Assembly: GCA_902776975.1 (NCBI GenBank)
Contig: CACYSI010000008.1
Location: 1 to 40,959, forward strand
Length of the DNA stretch: 40,959 nt
From: an uncultured Ruminococcus sp.
Lineage (GTDB): Bacteria > Bacillota > Clostridia > Oscillospirales > Acutalibacteraceae
Reading direction: 5' to 3'
Position 1 is the stretch's first letter, and every line of letters begins with the position of its first letter. Both the position numbers and the translations under genes were made by a program. The notes beneath the pieces were generated by a model. The model made no database searches. It saw only the letters and a program-made list of their open reading frames with translations, and had not been told where the DNA came from. Shown here piece after piece: positions 15,991 through 25,030 of this stretch.

Positions 15991-16337
15991 TGGATGTATT
16001 GATAGAAGACGGCGATATAGCTACACGGATGGCAGGAGGTTACTCTTACATAAACGGTCTTGAAGAGGCGGTACAACGCGTGCATATAGCCGCATTGACC
16101 GTTAAGGGGAGCTTCATATATGACCGTGAACTGGGTACGGATTACGGATCATTAACAGTCGATGACCCTTTGATAACAGAAAAGCTGGATATGCTTATCA
16201 AAGAGGCCTGCTGCGATATAGCGGACACCGATATTGAGGTGATCTCGTTTGAAAGCCAAGCCATGATAGCGCTGATAGAAGTATCTTATCGCGCTGATAA
16301 AACGATAACGGAGGTTGAGCTCAGTGGAATCATATGA
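15990..16337 (+). CDS. Baseplate wedge protein, gp25/XkdS-like
   Basis: 115 residues of the GPW/gp25 family (PF04965). The motif VKGSFIYDRELGTDYGSL, followed by EKLDMLIKEACCDIADTDIEVIS and an IEVSYRADK strand, is the usual wedge-core pattern. gp25 proteins nucleate sheath assembly in contractile tails and related secretion systems. Its presence without a sheath gene is odd. The ATG shares one base with the previous stop. Confidence 0.82.
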   Translation: MDVLIEDGDIATRMAGGYSYINGLEEAVQRVHIAALTVKGSFIYDRELGTDYGSLTVDDPLITEKLDMLIKEACCDIADTDIEVISFESQAMIALIEVSYRADKTITEVELSGII

Positions 16338-17382
16338 CGAAATACTGACAAGGATGAAAGAGCATTATCGGGAGCTCAGCGGATTCGCTCCCGAAAACGA
16401 ATCGGATATCATGCTCAGACTCAGGGTGCTCGCGGGAGAAGTATTTAAGGAGCGAGCTTATGCCGATTACATAATGCGGCAGATGTTTCCGACTACAGCA
16501 GAGGGCAGTTATCTTGACGAGCATGCCGCTCAGCGTAATATAACTCGCAAAGCAGCTACCAAGGCTGTAGGTACGGTGCTGTTTTCTACCGATTCACAGG
16601 AGCACGGCGATATAGTTATCCCTGCCGGCACGGTAGTATGCACTACCGGGGATATGAAACGCTTTGTGACGGACAGGGACGCGGTGATACCGTTCAATCT
16701 CGACAAGATCGGCGTAGCCGTAACCGCGGCTCGCGGCGGCAGTGAGTATAACGTAGGAGTAGGCACGGTAGGTATCATAGTTACTCCCGTTTTGGGAGTA
16801 GACAGTGTGACTAACCTGTATCAGCTTACAGGAGGATCGGACGCGGAGAGCGACGATCAGCTCAGGCAGCGTATCAAGGACAGCTTTGTCAATATCTCTA
16901 ACGGTACAAACGAGGCGTATTACTGCTCTGTAGCTATGTCGGTGGACGGTGTGTATTCGGCATCGGCTGTAGGCAGGGGCAGAGGTATAGGTACGGTAGA
17001 CGTATATGTATGCGGCAAAGGGTCATATGTGCCGATAGAAAAACGCAGAGAGATAGAGAGCCTTATGCGTTCCGCAAGAGAGCTTAATGTTGATGTCAGA
17101 GTTTTGAACCCAACTCCGGTAACAATAAACCTTTATATCAAGCTCAGCGTAGCGGAAGGATATGATTTTTCGGAGGTTTCGTCCGAGACCGGCAGAGCTG
17201 TGAAGGATTATATCAACTCTCTCGGAATAGGAAAGAATGTACTGCTCAGTGATATCGGAGATGTGATCTATCATATCAAAGGCGTTACCGGATACAAGTT
17301 TCTTGAGAGCTACGGTTCTGATCGCAGCATATCCAAATCACAGTATCCTGTAGCGGGCAGTATTTTGGTGGCGGATCACTGA
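16324..17382 (+). CDS. Baseplate J-like wedge protein (gpJ/XkdT)
   Basis: 352 residues of the baseplate J family (PF04865). Typical segments are the N-terminal SYDEILTRMKEHYRELSGFAP, the second domain FPTTAEGSYLDEHAAQRNITRKAATKA, GTVLFST and VIPAGTVV, and the late SVDGVYSASAVGRGRGIGTVDVYV. GTG at 16324 is preferred over a TTG at 16315, because the GGAGG at 16310-16314 directly abuts the TTG but is nine bases from the GTG. It overlaps the gp25 gene by 14 bases. With gp25 and gpI it forms the baseplate wedge. Confidence 0.88.
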   Translation: MESYDEILTRMKEHYRELSGFAPENESDIMLRLRVLAGEVFKERAYADYIMRQMFPTTAEGSYLDEHAAQRNITRKAATKAVGTVLFSTDSQEHGDIVIPAGTVVCTTGDMKRFVTDRDAVIPFNLDKIGVAVTAARGGSEYNVGVGTVGIIVTPVLGVDSVTNLYQLTGGSDAESDDQLRQRIKDSFVNISNGTNEAYYCSVAMSVDGVYSASAVGRGRGIGTVDVYVCGKGSYVPIEKRREIESLMRSARELNVDVRVLNPTPVTINLYIKLSVAEGYDFSEVSSETGRAVKDYINSLGIGKNVLLSDIGDVIYHIKGVTGYKFLESYGSDRSISKSQYPVAGSILVADH

Positions 17383-17383
17383 T

Positions 17384-17947
17384 ATGGTTTATGAAAGCAT
17401 GAAGAAGAGCTTGGAGCCGCTGAAGATATATCGCAGCGACGCAAGGCTGATTGATATCGAGCTCAGAGTATACGCCGCCGAGATAGAACGGCTGTACAGC
17501 GCTCTTGACTCGATGTTTACCGAGAGATTCATCAGTACGGCTCAAGGGGACGGACTGACTGTATATGAGGAGATGTTCGGTCCCGACAGAACAGGCGAGG
17601 ACATCATACGCAGGCGTGAGATGTTGAATCTGAGGATGAATCTGGGTGAGGGCGATTTTACGCCAAACGGTATAAAGAAGGCTCTGGACAGTTTAGGGCT
17701 GACTTATGTCATCAGCGAGTTTCCTGAGATAGACAAGCTCAATATCACCGCCGTCACAGAGGATTATTCTGTTGCCGAGCAGGCGTTCATCGAGCGTGAG
17801 ATCGCTAAGATAATACCCGCTCATTTGGATTATCAGATAACCTTCAACACTCTGACATGGGGTCAGATCGACGCTATGGACAGGAACTTCGCGGCGGTTG
17901 ACGCAGAGGATCTGACATGGAAGCAAATAGATACCCGTACCGAATAA
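17384..17947 (+). CDS. Baseplate/tail protein I-like (XkdU, DUF2313 type)
   Basis: 187 residues. The opening KKSLEPLKIYRSDARLIDIELRVYAAEIERLY and EMLNLRMNLGEGDFTPNGIKKALDSLGL follow the XkdU/YmfQ pattern, and the C-terminal half (EREIAKIIPAHLDYQITFNTLTW) is the usual end. It links the baseplate wedge to the fibre. The ribosome binding site before the ATG at 17384 is weak. Near the end, LTWGQIDAMD and LTWKQIDTR form a short duplication. Confidence 0.78.
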   Translation: MVYESMKKSLEPLKIYRSDARLIDIELRVYAAEIERLYSALDSMFTERFISTAQGDGLTVYEEMFGPDRTGEDIIRRREMLNLRMNLGEGDFTPNGIKKALDSLGLTYVISEFPEIDKLNITAVTEDYSVAEQAFIEREIAKIIPAHLDYQITFNTLTWGQIDAMDRNFAAVDAEDLTWKQIDTRTE

Positions 17948-17966
17948 TACCGAAAGAAGGAAGAAA

Positions 17967-18431
17967 ATGGCAACAAGTAATTATACACCGAATCTGCATT
18001 TGAGCGCATGGGAAGAGACAGACCGCCCTAAGAGAGCGGACTTTGTATCTGACAACAATATCATAGATACACAGCTCGGCGGACATATAGGCGACAACGG
18101 CATACATATGACCTCTGCCGAAAAAGCAAAGCTCAGTGAACCGTATGTGTGCGCGATATACGCGGGCTCCGGAGAGGCAGAGCGCACTATATCTGTGGGC
18201 TTTGTACCAAAGTTCGCGATAGTATATAAGCGCGGAGCGCCGCCGGTCACATATACTAACGGTGTTATCTGCGCAAACAGCGGCTATGCGTTTTACGGCA
18301 ACGGCAGCAGTTTGGGTCTGACGATAAACAGTTCCGGCGTGGTAGTGCAGCAGTCCGCGTCGGCGGTAGGCGGAGTCAAAGCTAATCTGAACGAGAGCGA
18401 CGGTCAGTATACCCTGGTTGCGTTCAAATAG
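17967..18431 (+). CDS. Short tail fibre protein
   Basis: 154 residues, GAAGGA upstream of the ATG. The N-terminal SNYTPNLHLSAWEETDRPKRADFVSDNNIID is the common attachment module of Firmicutes tail fibres. A spacer (GDNGIHMTSAEKAKLSEPY) and a small beta-rich tip (GFVPKFAIVYKRGAPP...) follow. It is probably the receptor-binding protein, short compared with most fibres. It is the last gene before the convergent terminator. Confidence 0.75.
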   Translation: MATSNYTPNLHLSAWEETDRPKRADFVSDNNIIDTQLGGHIGDNGIHMTSAEKAKLSEPYVCAIYAGSGEAERTISVGFVPKFAIVYKRGAPPVTYTNGVICANSGYAFYGNGSSLGLTINSSGVVVQQSASAVGGVKANLNESDGQYTLVAFK

Positions 18432-18461
18432 GATAGTAACCAATGTAACGGGTCGAAAAAA

Positions 18462-18497
18462 AACGCCTGTCGTACAAGTCATTGTACGACAGGCGTT
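18462..18497. terminator. Bidirectional terminator between phage operon and host gene
   Basis: A perfect 16-bp stem (18462-18477 with 18482-18497) and a GTCA loop. On the minus strand it is followed by a run of eight T; on the plus strand T-rich sequence begins about seven bases later. It separates the phage operon from the convergent minus-strand gene. Confidence 0.9.
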
Positions 18498-18530
18498 GGT
18501 GTTTATCGTTTTTTTGATTTAAGGATCGCT

Positions 18531-19427
18531 TTATCTCGCTCTGCGGGGCACATATACCTCACCTGTGTCAGCTTTAGAAGACACGCGGCGATTGTATGCT
18601 TTTATCTCATCGTTATAGCGGTTGATGCTGCGCTGAGAAGCTGACTCGCGGCGCTCGCGTTCATTCATTCTTGCTGCCTGTGAACGGGGAGCGGCGCTGT
18701 ATGCGGCTCTGCTCTCACGGGCTGCGGCATTGTTGTACGCCTTACGCTGAGCTATGCTCGCGATAATGAAGTACAGGATGCCTAATACGGATAAAGCTAA
18801 GAGCAGATAGCCGAGATACAGTATCCACTGACCGTTATCCGCGGTTTCGGTATTGGTCTTGATAGAAGAGAAGTCAGCTACACCGGTTTTGACGGTTTTC
18901 TCATCGAGCTTTATATCGCTCCAGGTATTGGGAGCCGCGTCAGCGGCGCTTATACCGGAGGAGCTGTAAAGAGTATTGTTCTTGGATACAGATCCCGCGG
19001 TTTCATCGCTGTAGACATAGTTGTTGCTGTTATTGCCGTTGCTTGTGTCGGCGTAGTTGCCGTAGTTTTGAGAGTTATCATATGTCTGCTGCGAATTGTT
19101 TGAGTAGCCGTTGTTATTGTTGTTATTGTAGTCGACGGTACCGCCGGCGTTAGAGTCAGTGCCTGTACCGGTGTTTGTGTCAGTTCCCGTGCCATCGTTA
19201 CCGGTGTCTGTACCGGCGCCTGCGCCGGGATCGGGAGTGACAGGCTCCTGATTTCCCTGATCGGGAGCGGGTTGTTCCTGATTTCCCTGATTAGCGTTGC
19301 CCTGATTCTGATTATCAGGCTCCGCGACTACGACATCTCCCTCTTCCGCAAAGGCTACGGTAGCGCAACCTGCTATCAAAAAGACAGCTGCCAGAATAAG
19401 CGAAATGTATCTAAGTGATTTTTTCAT
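18531..19427 (-). CDS. Secreted/membrane-anchored low-complexity protein
   Basis: 298 residues of no recognised family. An N-terminal signal sequence contains both a lipobox-like IAGC (Cys21) and a possible signal peptidase I site (AFA-EE). Residues about 30-150 are a low-complexity stretch rich in Asn, Gln, Gly, Thr, Pro and Tyr (NQGNANQGNQEQ, GTDTNTGTGTDSN, DYNNNNNNGYSNN). A transmembrane segment at about 202-225 is followed by a basic, Ala/Arg-rich tail of some 70 residues that would be cytoplasmic. Only 14 bases separate it from the PrsA-like gene upstream, so the two are likely cotranscribed, and a role at the cell surface is plausible. Function unknown. Confidence 0.7.
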   Translation of the reverse strand: MKKSLRYISLILAAVFLIAGCATVAFAEEGDVVVAEPDNQNQGNANQGNQEQPAPDQGNQEPVTPDPGAGAGTDTGNDGTGTDTNTGTGTDSNAGGTVDYNNNNNNGYSNNSQQTYDNSQNYGNYADTSNGNNSNNYVYSDETAGSVSKNNTLYSSSGISAADAAPNTWSDIKLDEKTVKTGVADFSSIKTNTETADNGQWILYLGYLLLALSVLGILYFIIASIAQRKAYNNAAARESRAAYSAAPRSQAARMNERERRESASQRSINRYNDEIKAYNRRVSSKADTGEVYVPRRAR

Positions 19428-19441
19428 AAAATCAACTCCGT

Positions 19442-20578
19442 TTATTTTTTAGCTTCGAACATTGAAGGCTTATAAGAGTCGCAGGAAGAAGAGAGCTTGA
19501 TATCCATCTTTTCGGCGTATTCTTCGAGAAGCTTATCAAAGTCCTCATGCTTCATGCTGCTGAGTACGCTGTTACGGTTATCGCTGTCTGCCGCGGTATA
19601 CTCTTCGACCTTATCGGCGATCGGCTCTCTGTAGATCACATAGATTTGCTTTGTGTTTTCCTCTTTACCGATGGTGACAGTCATAGCCTGACCGTCCTTC
19701 ATATCTTTGATGGTCTTTTTGAGCTCATCGGTATCATCCTCTGAGATGACCTCGACGTTCTCTGTACGGGGATCCTCTTCAATATTGTAATCGCTCATAT
19801 ACTCCTTGACTACATCGTCAAAAGATGTGCCTGATGAGAGCTTGCTCGCATAGCTGTCAAAGCTCTTCTGATAAGCCGCGATCTCATCCTGTGACAGAGC
19901 TACATCTGTACCGGTATCGGTAGACGAGCCCTCTTCACCTGTAGAGGTGGTCTCGGTCTTGTAGAGGTTAGCCGAGAAGTACTTGTAAGAAACATAGTTG
20001 TCGGTAAAGTACTTTGTGAGCTCTTCGTTCGAAACAGCTGAGGGACCGTTTGTGCCGTACTCAGCCTTGAAAGCTTCGCCTTCCATAGCAGTTACGGTAT
20101 ATCCTGCCATGAAGAAGGAGTCAAAGCTGATGCCGTAGCTCTCTAACTGCTCGCTGTAGCCCTGCTCCCAGTAGTTTTTGTAGTAGGACTTAGCCTGGTC
20201 GATCTCTGTCTGGTCGAGAGTGCAGCCAAGCTCGTTGAACTTAGTCATGGTAGCTACCGCGGTCTTGGTGTTTTCAGCCGCTTTATCCTTGATCCAATCC
20301 TCTGCTACGGCAGTTTTTCCGTCATCATCGGTGATCTCCATCTTGAGGAAAGACTTTTTGCCGTCATATTTGCCTGTTGCCGAGTCATAAAGCTCAGACT
20401 TCTGAGCGTATGACTGAGCCTGGCTGTAGGCGTTGTACAGATAGTAGATGTATACGCCGATGGGCAGCTTGACGTCATCCTTCTCATAAGCGAACTGCGG
20501 AGTTAATGAGCAGGCAGCCGCTGACAGGGCGATCACAAGCGCCAGTACAACGCAGAGGATTTTCGAAAAATTCTTCAT
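19442..20578 (-). CDS. PrsA/SurA-like extracytoplasmic foldase lipoprotein
   Basis: 378 residues. A lipoprotein signal peptide ends in LSAAAC (Cys23). The first part (PIGVYIYYLYNAYSQAQSY...EDWIKDKAAENTKTAVATM) has the pattern of the SurA/PrsA N-terminal chaperone domain, and the second (SQDEIAAYQKSFDSYASKLSSGTSFDDVVKEYMSDYN) the helical region. A short segment (IKDMKDGQAMTVTIGKEENTKQIYVIYREP) recalls the end of a parvulin domain, but a full parvulin of about 90 residues is not evident. Such proteins help secreted proteins fold outside the membrane. AAAGGACGG precedes the ATG. Confidence 0.75.
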   Translation of the reverse strand: MKNFSKILCVVLALVIALSAAACSLTPQFAYEKDDVKLPIGVYIYYLYNAYSQAQSYAQKSELYDSATGKYDGKKSFLKMEITDDDGKTAVAEDWIKDKAAENTKTAVATMTKFNELGCTLDQTEIDQAKSYYKNYWEQGYSEQLESYGISFDSFFMAGYTVTAMEGEAFKAEYGTNGPSAVSNEELTKYFTDNYVSYKYFSANLYKTETTSTGEEGSSTDTGTDVALSQDEIAAYQKSFDSYASKLSSGTSFDDVVKEYMSDYNIEEDPRTENVEVISEDDTDELKKTIKDMKDGQAMTVTIGKEENTKQIYVIYREPIADKVEEYTAADSDNRNSVLSSMKHEDFDKLLEEYAEKMDIKLSSSCDSYKPSMFEAKK

Positions 20579-20668
20579 TTTAATTACCGTCCTTTGTGTT
20601 ATTATCGTGCGTATAGGTATGTTTGAAAATATGCATACAACCGCATGATAATATTATTTAACTAATAC

Positions 20669-20697
20669 AATATACAACATTTTTTGAAATTTGTCTA
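20669..20697 (-). promoter_or_regulatory. Promoter of the foldase operon
   Basis: On the minus strand TAGACA (plus-strand tgtcta 20692-20697), a 17-base spacer and TATATT (plus-strand aatata 20669-20674), about 90 bases before the foldase start. Confidence 0.6.
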
Positions 20698-20794
20698 TAT
20701 ATTGCGATAAAAATTTGCATTATTAACAGTTTATTATAATTTTAATTCTTAGCGGGAATTATATGCGTGCGGTTGCACAGCCTGCCGCGAGGTT

Positions 20795-23700
20795 TCAGCC
20801 CGTAAACAAGGTTTTAAGAGTGTCGAGCACCTTGTCTCCTTTGTTCATGCGAACCGCTATATACGGCTTTCCTCCGGCTGAGAGCATCGCCCTGCCGGGG
20901 AGCTTGCCGATGAGCTCGGGTACCTCTCTGCGGCGGATATCGCTCAGATACAGCAGCAGTGAGCTGTCGTTCTGACGTATCTCGTAGATGCCCATATCTG
21001 CGGCGCTGTTGCGGACGAGAGCTATATCTATCAGCCCCATCACCGACTGCGGTACATCGCCGTAGCGGTCAAGCAGCTCGTCTATGACGTCGCGCGAGTC
21101 TTCCTTGGTGCGGATATCCGCTATACGGCGATAAGCGTCGAGACGGTTTGAGAGGCTTTCGATGTACTCGTCGGGTATGTGAGCCTGTACCTGAACATCG
21201 ACCAGACAGTCATGATTCTCGATATCCTCGGGTTTTTCACCTTTTTCTTCCTGTACCGCCTCGCCGAGCAGCTTGATGTACATATCGTAGCCTACATCCT
21301 CCATATGGCCGTGCTGTTCGGCGCCGAGGATATTGCCCGCGCCTCTCAGTTCGAGATCGCGCATGGCTATCTTGAAGCCCGAGCCGAACTCGGTAAATTC
21401 GCGGATGGCGGTTAGCCTCTTTTGAGATATATCAGACAGCACCTTGCCGCCGTTATAGGTGAAATAGGCGTAGGCTCTGCGTGGCGAGCGTCCGACTCTG
21501 CCGCGTATCTGGTGGAGCTGGCTGAGTCCGAAGCGGTCGGCGTTTTCTATTATAAGAGTGTTGGCGTTAGGCAGGTCGACGCCGGTTTCGATGATCGTGG
21601 TGCATACGAGTACGTTGACCTCCTGATTGAGCATCCTGCGCCATACGTCGCTCAGCTCCTGCTCGCTCATCTTGCCGTGTCCTACGGCTATGTTAGCCTC
21701 CGGTATCGCCTCGCCCAAGCGTACAGCCTTAGCGTTGATGCCCTCTACGTTGTTATACAGGTAGAACACCTGACCGCCGCGCCTGAGCTCCTTGCGTATA
21801 GCCTCGTGTATGACGGCGTTGTCGTGCTCGAGCACATAGGTCTGTACGGGGTGACGGTCGAGCGGGGCTTCTTCGATGACCGACATATCGCGTATGCCGC
21901 TCATAGCCATGTTGAGGGTGCGGGGGATAGGGGTAGCTGAGAGCGTCAGTACGTCGATGTTCTTTCGCATCTCTTTGAAATGCTCTTTATGAGCTACGCC
22001 GAAGCGTTGTTCTTCGTCGATTATCGCCAGTCCCAGGTCGCGGAACTCAACGTCCTTTTGTACGAGACGGTGTGTGCCGATTATCATATCTATCTCGCCG
22101 CGTTTGAGCTTTTCAAGTATTTCTTTTTGCTGAGACGGTGAGCGAAAGCGCGACAGCAGCTCTACTCTGATCGGATATCCGTCAAAGCGGTTGAGCACGG
22201 TCTGATAATGCTGCCACGCAAGGATGGTGGTGGGGCATAGCAGAGCGCACTGCATGCTGTCGGAGACGCATTTGAACGCGGCTCTGAGAGCTACCTCGGT
22301 CTTGCCGAAGCCTACGTCGCCGCACAGCAATCTGTCCATAGGAGCGGTACGCTCCATATCGTGCTTTATCTCCTCGCAGCAGCGGAGCTGATCGTCTGTC
22401 TCATCATAGGGGAAGCTTGCTTCAAAGTCGCGCTGCCACTCGGTGTCTCCCGAGAAGGCGTGTCCCTGTGCCTGCATACGCTTTGAGTATAGCTCTATAA
22501 GCTCCTTAGCCATCTCCTTAGCCGCCGCCTTGACTCTGCGCTTGGAGTTCTGCCACTCCTTGGAGCCTAAGCGGTTCAGCTTGACGCGGCTGTTTTCTTT
22601 GGGTCCGATGTATTTTGCCACAAGGTCGAGCTGGGTTACGGGCACATACAGATTGTCGCCCTTGGCGTATTCGATCATTATATAGTCTTTGATCAGACCC
22701 TGAACATCCATTTTGCGTATGCCTCGGTATATGCCGACGCCGTGGATGGAGTGCACTACATATTCTCCGGGGCTCAGGTCAGAGAGCTGATAAACAGCCT
22801 TGCCGTCCTTGGGAGTACGTCGGCGTTTTTTCTTAGGCGCGTTATTGACCGCCGAGAGACTGTAGAGTATGAAGTGCTGTTCGGGGTATTCTACGCCTGC
22901 GCTCAGCATACCCGGCATGACATATACAAAGCCGCGCTCCGCTTTCTCGGGGCAGGGGGAATATACCGCGTTCACGCCTCTGTCATTAAGCAGAGATGTA
23001 AGGTTTTCGGCGCCCTTTTCGGTACCTGCCATGATGACTACCGCCATACTGCGATAGCCTATATCTTCCAGATCCTCGGTCAGAGCGGCGCTGTTGCCCG
23101 ACCATGGGGAGGTCTGGCGCGCGTTGAAGGTCACAGCGGCGCTCAGCTCGGTATTGTATGACGAGTGTGAGAAGGTATCGAGAAAAACCGTAGGTCTGTC
23201 GAGCAGAATGTTCATGCTCTGCGTGAAGTCGAGAGAGTAGGTCTCGAAGCCTCTGCACAGCACACCGTCGGCGAAAAGCTCCTTGAGCTCTTCTTTTTCG
23301 TGAAAAGCTATCGAGCGGTCGCGCTCTTTTACATTTTTATATTCAGAGATAAAAACTATCCCGTCGTTATCTAAGTAGTCAAACAGTGTAGCGGGTCTAT
23401 CGTAAACCAGCGATATGTATTTGTCGTATGTCGCGAAGCTGAGCCCCGAAGCCAGAGCGTCAGCCTCCTTGAGCAGCCGTTCTTTTGCGGCGGCGCTGCC
23501 CGCGCTCTTGAGATAAGAGGCTTTTTTGCGCAGCTTATCGGCGAGAGCCTCTTTGCTGTCTATCAGTATCTCGCTCGACGGAGTAAGCGAGATCTCTTCA
23601 CAGTAGTCGGTGCGGCGCTGTGTCTCGGGATCAAAATAGTTGATCGTGTCTATGGCGTCGCCCCACAGTTCTATGCGGACGGGAGCCTCGCTGTCGGGCA

Positions 23701-24244
23701 TGAAAAGGTCTATAAGACCGCCGCGCACGGAGAACTGTCCGCTGCCCTCTACGTTGTCGCAGCGCTCGTATCCCAGCAGCAGCAGAGATTTTTCAAACTC
23801 GTGTATGTCTATCTCTACATCGGGCTTTAATGTACGCGATACCGACCCGAGCACATCTTTAGGGATCGTGTACTGAGCGGCGGCGTCGAGGGTGGCGATG
23901 ATAACATCGTAGTCGCCGCTGAGCATACGGCTCAGTACGTTCAGCCTCCTGTGCTCGTACTCGTGTGATTTCACCTGCGACGGTATATATATAAAGTCCT
24001 TTTTGGGATATACCAGCGCGCGCAGCCCCATAGAGCAGATATCATTGCACAGTATCTGCGCCTCCTGCTCGTTTTGGGCAACACAAAAGGCTCTGAGGGA
24101 GTTATCCCGACAGAGCGAAGTGATGATATTTGCTTTGTGTACTCCCGATACGCCTATCGCGGCGGCTCGGGAGCTGTTTTTTACTGCTTTGTCCAGCGCC
24201 TTATACTGCTTTGAGGCGCTGATGATTCGGTCTAAAAATCGCAT
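20795..24244 (-). CDS. mfd: Transcription-repair coupling factor Mfd
   Basis: 1149 residues, the usual length. An N-terminal UvrB-like region, the RNA polymerase-interaction domain ([21 protein letters not shown]), then the RecG-like translocase: Walker [31 protein letters not shown] and the RIRGRVGRS motif, and a C-terminal TRCF domain. Mfd removes stalled RNA polymerase and recruits UvrA. The start is taken at ATG 24244 (MRFLDRI), because the 32 extra codons of the longest frame run through a heptad repeat array and have no homology-like content; no clear Shine-Dalgarno site is visible before either start. Confidence 0.95.
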   Translation of the reverse strand: MRFLDRIISASKQYKALDKAVKNSSRAAAIGVSGVHKANIITSLCRDNSLRAFCVAQNEQEAQILCNDICSMGLRALVYPKKDFIYIPSQVKSHEYEHRRLNVLSRMLSGDYDVIIATLDAAAQYTIPKDVLGSVSRTLKPDVEIDIHEFEKSLLLLGYERCDNVEGSGQFSVRGGLIDLFMPDSEAPVRIELWGDAIDTINYFDPETQRRTDYCEEISLTPSSEILIDSKEALADKLRKKASYLKSAGSAAAKERLLKEADALASGLSFATYDKYISLVYDRPATLFDYLDNDGIVFISEYKNVKERDRSIAFHEKEELKELFADGVLCRGFETYSLDFTQSMNILLDRPTVFLDTFSHSSYNTELSAAVTFNARQTSPWSGNSAALTEDLEDIGYRSMAVVIMAGTEKGAENLTSLLNDRGVNAVYSPCPEKAERGFVYVMPGMLSAGVEYPEQHFILYSLSAVNNAPKKKRRRTPKDGKAVYQLSDLSPGEYVVHSIHGVGIYRGIRKMDVQGLIKDYIMIEYAKGDNLYVPVTQLDLVAKYIGPKENSRVKLNRLGSKEWQNSKRRVKAAAKEMAKELIELYSKRMQAQGHAFSGDTEWQRDFEASFPYDETDDQLRCCEEIKHDMERTAPMDRLLCGDVGFGKTEVALRAAFKCVSDSMQCALLCPTTILAWQHYQTVLNRFDGYPIRVELLSRFRSPSQQKEILEKLKRGEIDMIIGTHRLVQKDVEFRDLGLAIIDEEQRFGVAHKEHFKEMRKNIDVLTLSATPIPRTLNMAMSGIRDMSVIEEAPLDRHPVQTYVLEHDNAVIHEAIRKELRRGGQVFYLYNNVEGINAKAVRLGEAIPEANIAVGHGKMSEQELSDVWRRMLNQEVNVLVCTTIIETGVDLPNANTLIIENADRFGLSQLHQIRGRVGRSPRRAYAYFTYNGGKVLSDISQKRLTAIREFTEFGSGFKIAMRDLELRGAGNILGAEQHGHMEDVGYDMYIKLLGEAVQEEKGEKPEDIENHDCLVDVQVQAHIPDEYIESLSNRLDAYRRIADIRTKEDSRDVIDELLDRYGDVPQSVMGLIDIALVRNSAADMGIYEIRQNDSSLLLYLSDIRRREVPELIGKLPGRAMLSAGGKPYIAVRMNKGDKVLDTLKTLFTG

Positions 24245-24325
24245 AGGTAATAAATGTTGACGGATGATTGATTGTTCGGTAGGCATTGAGATGATCGGGA
24301 TCGGGTGCGGGTGTCCCGCCATCCA

Positions 24326-24353
24326 CCATTCACCCTTCACCGTTCACCATTCA
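24326..24353. repeat. Heptad repeat (ccNttca)x4 upstream of mfd
   Basis: Four 7-bp units, ccattca, cccttca, ccgttca and ccattca, in the mfd-pth gap. Similar 7-bp arrays occur at 26063-26166, so this is a dispersed, non-coding repeat type in this genome. The rest of the gap holds nothing else recognisable. Confidence 0.7.
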
Positions 24354-24356
24354 CCT

Positions 24357-24379
24357 CAATTAACGCCGAGCGTTAATTG
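24357..24379 (-). terminator. Hairpin over the pth stop codon
   Basis: A perfect 10-bp stem (caattaacgc 24357-24366 with gcgttaattg 24370-24379) and a three-base loop, overlapping the pth stop. There is no T-run on the minus strand, so termination is only weakly supported. Confidence 0.4.
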
Positions 24380-24969
24380 TAAAGGTTCATCGCCTTATCG
24401 ATGTCTTCGGATACTATCAGCTCGACAGCGCCGAGTATATCGGGCAGGCGCTCGGATATCAGCTTTTTGTCCTTATCGGTAAAGCGGCTGAGTACCCAGT
24501 CCTTAAGATCGTACTCCGGATGAGGCTTTTTGCCTATGCCGATCTTGACGCGCGGAAACTCGTCGGAGCCGCTGAGATAGATGATATTCTGCAGTCCCTT
24601 TTGACCTCCGTCCGAGCCTTTGCGGCGTATCCGGATAGTGCCTACGTCCAGCGATATGTCATCTGACATTATAACAGTGCGCTGAGGCGGGATTTTGTAG
24701 AAATTCATCGCCTCGGTCACAGCCTGACCGCTGAGATTCATAAAGGTGGACGGCTTCATCAGCAGACATCTCTTGCCTGCTATATTTGCTTCGCCTACGG
24801 TTGATTTGAATTTTATCTTGTTGATCTTTACGCCCAGTTTGTCGGCTATATAATCCATGGCGATGAAGCCCGCGTTGTGTCGGGTGTTTTCGTACTGGCG
24901 CCCGGGATTACCCAGACCTACTATTATATATTCGATGCTGTTTGAGGCGTATTCTTTCTTAAAAAACAT
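24373..24969 (-). CDS. pth: Peptidyl-tRNA hydrolase
   Basis: 198 residues. The signature GLGNPGRQYENTRHNAGF carries the catalytic His and Asn region; the later FMNLSGQAV and GSDGGQKGLQNI segments are the family's second and third blocks (the usual HNGLR is GQKGL here). The enzyme releases peptides from tRNA dropped by stalled ribosomes. About ten extra N-terminal residues (MFFKKEYASNS) precede the usual start. A TTTGGAG site lies 5' of the ATG. It follows prs and precedes mfd, a common Firmicutes order (prs-pth-mfd). Confidence 0.95.
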   Translation of the reverse strand: MFFKKEYASNSIEYIIVGLGNPGRQYENTRHNAGFIAMDYIADKLGVKINKIKFKSTVGEANIAGKRCLLMKPSTFMNLSGQAVTEAMNFYKIPPQRTVIMSDDISLDVGTIRIRRKGSDGGQKGLQNIIYLSGSDEFPRVKIGIGKKPHPEYDLKDWVLSRFTDKDKKLISERLPDILGAVELIVSEDIDKAMNLYN

Positions 24970-24982
24970 ATTTACTCCAAAG

Positions 24983-25006
24983 AAAGGGAGCTGTAAGGCT
25001 CCCTTT
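24983..25006 (-). terminator. Hairpin between prs and pth
   Basis: Perfect 9-bp arms aaagggagc (24983-24991) and gctcccttt (24998-25006). On the minus strand it is followed by CTTTGG only, so it is probably a partial terminator or an attenuator that lets some prs transcripts continue into pth. Confidence 0.5.
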
Positions 25007-25030
25007 CACAGTTATGATCAAATAGTTGTA

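Larger units (their letters stand above)
7385..18431 (+). mobile_element. Compact phage-derived head and baseplate operon lacking sheath and tape measure
   Basis: Seventeen tightly packed plus-strand genes in PBSX-like order: small terminase, large terminase, portal, protease/scaffold, decoration protein, capsid, connectors, tube-like protein, a 41-residue protein, LysM hub, gpD-like hub, spike, gp25, gpJ, gpI and fibre. Genes overlap or are separated by a few bases, which indicates one transcript. No integrase, repressor, replication, lysis, sheath or tape-measure gene is present, and no attachment-site repeats were recognised. Base composition looks like the host, which suggests long residence. 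Flanking host genes are on the minus strand. The strong convergent terminator at 18462 closes it. Confidence 0.85.

Noticed and set aside
16315-16323. TTG at 16315 as start of the baseplate J gene
   Set aside because: It directly abuts the GGAGG site, leaving no spacer; GTG at 16324 has a nine-base spacer.
24245-24340. An N-terminal extension of 32 codons for mfd
   Set aside because: It is read from the heptad repeat array and resembles no Mfd N-terminus. The internal ATG at 24244 gives the expected start.
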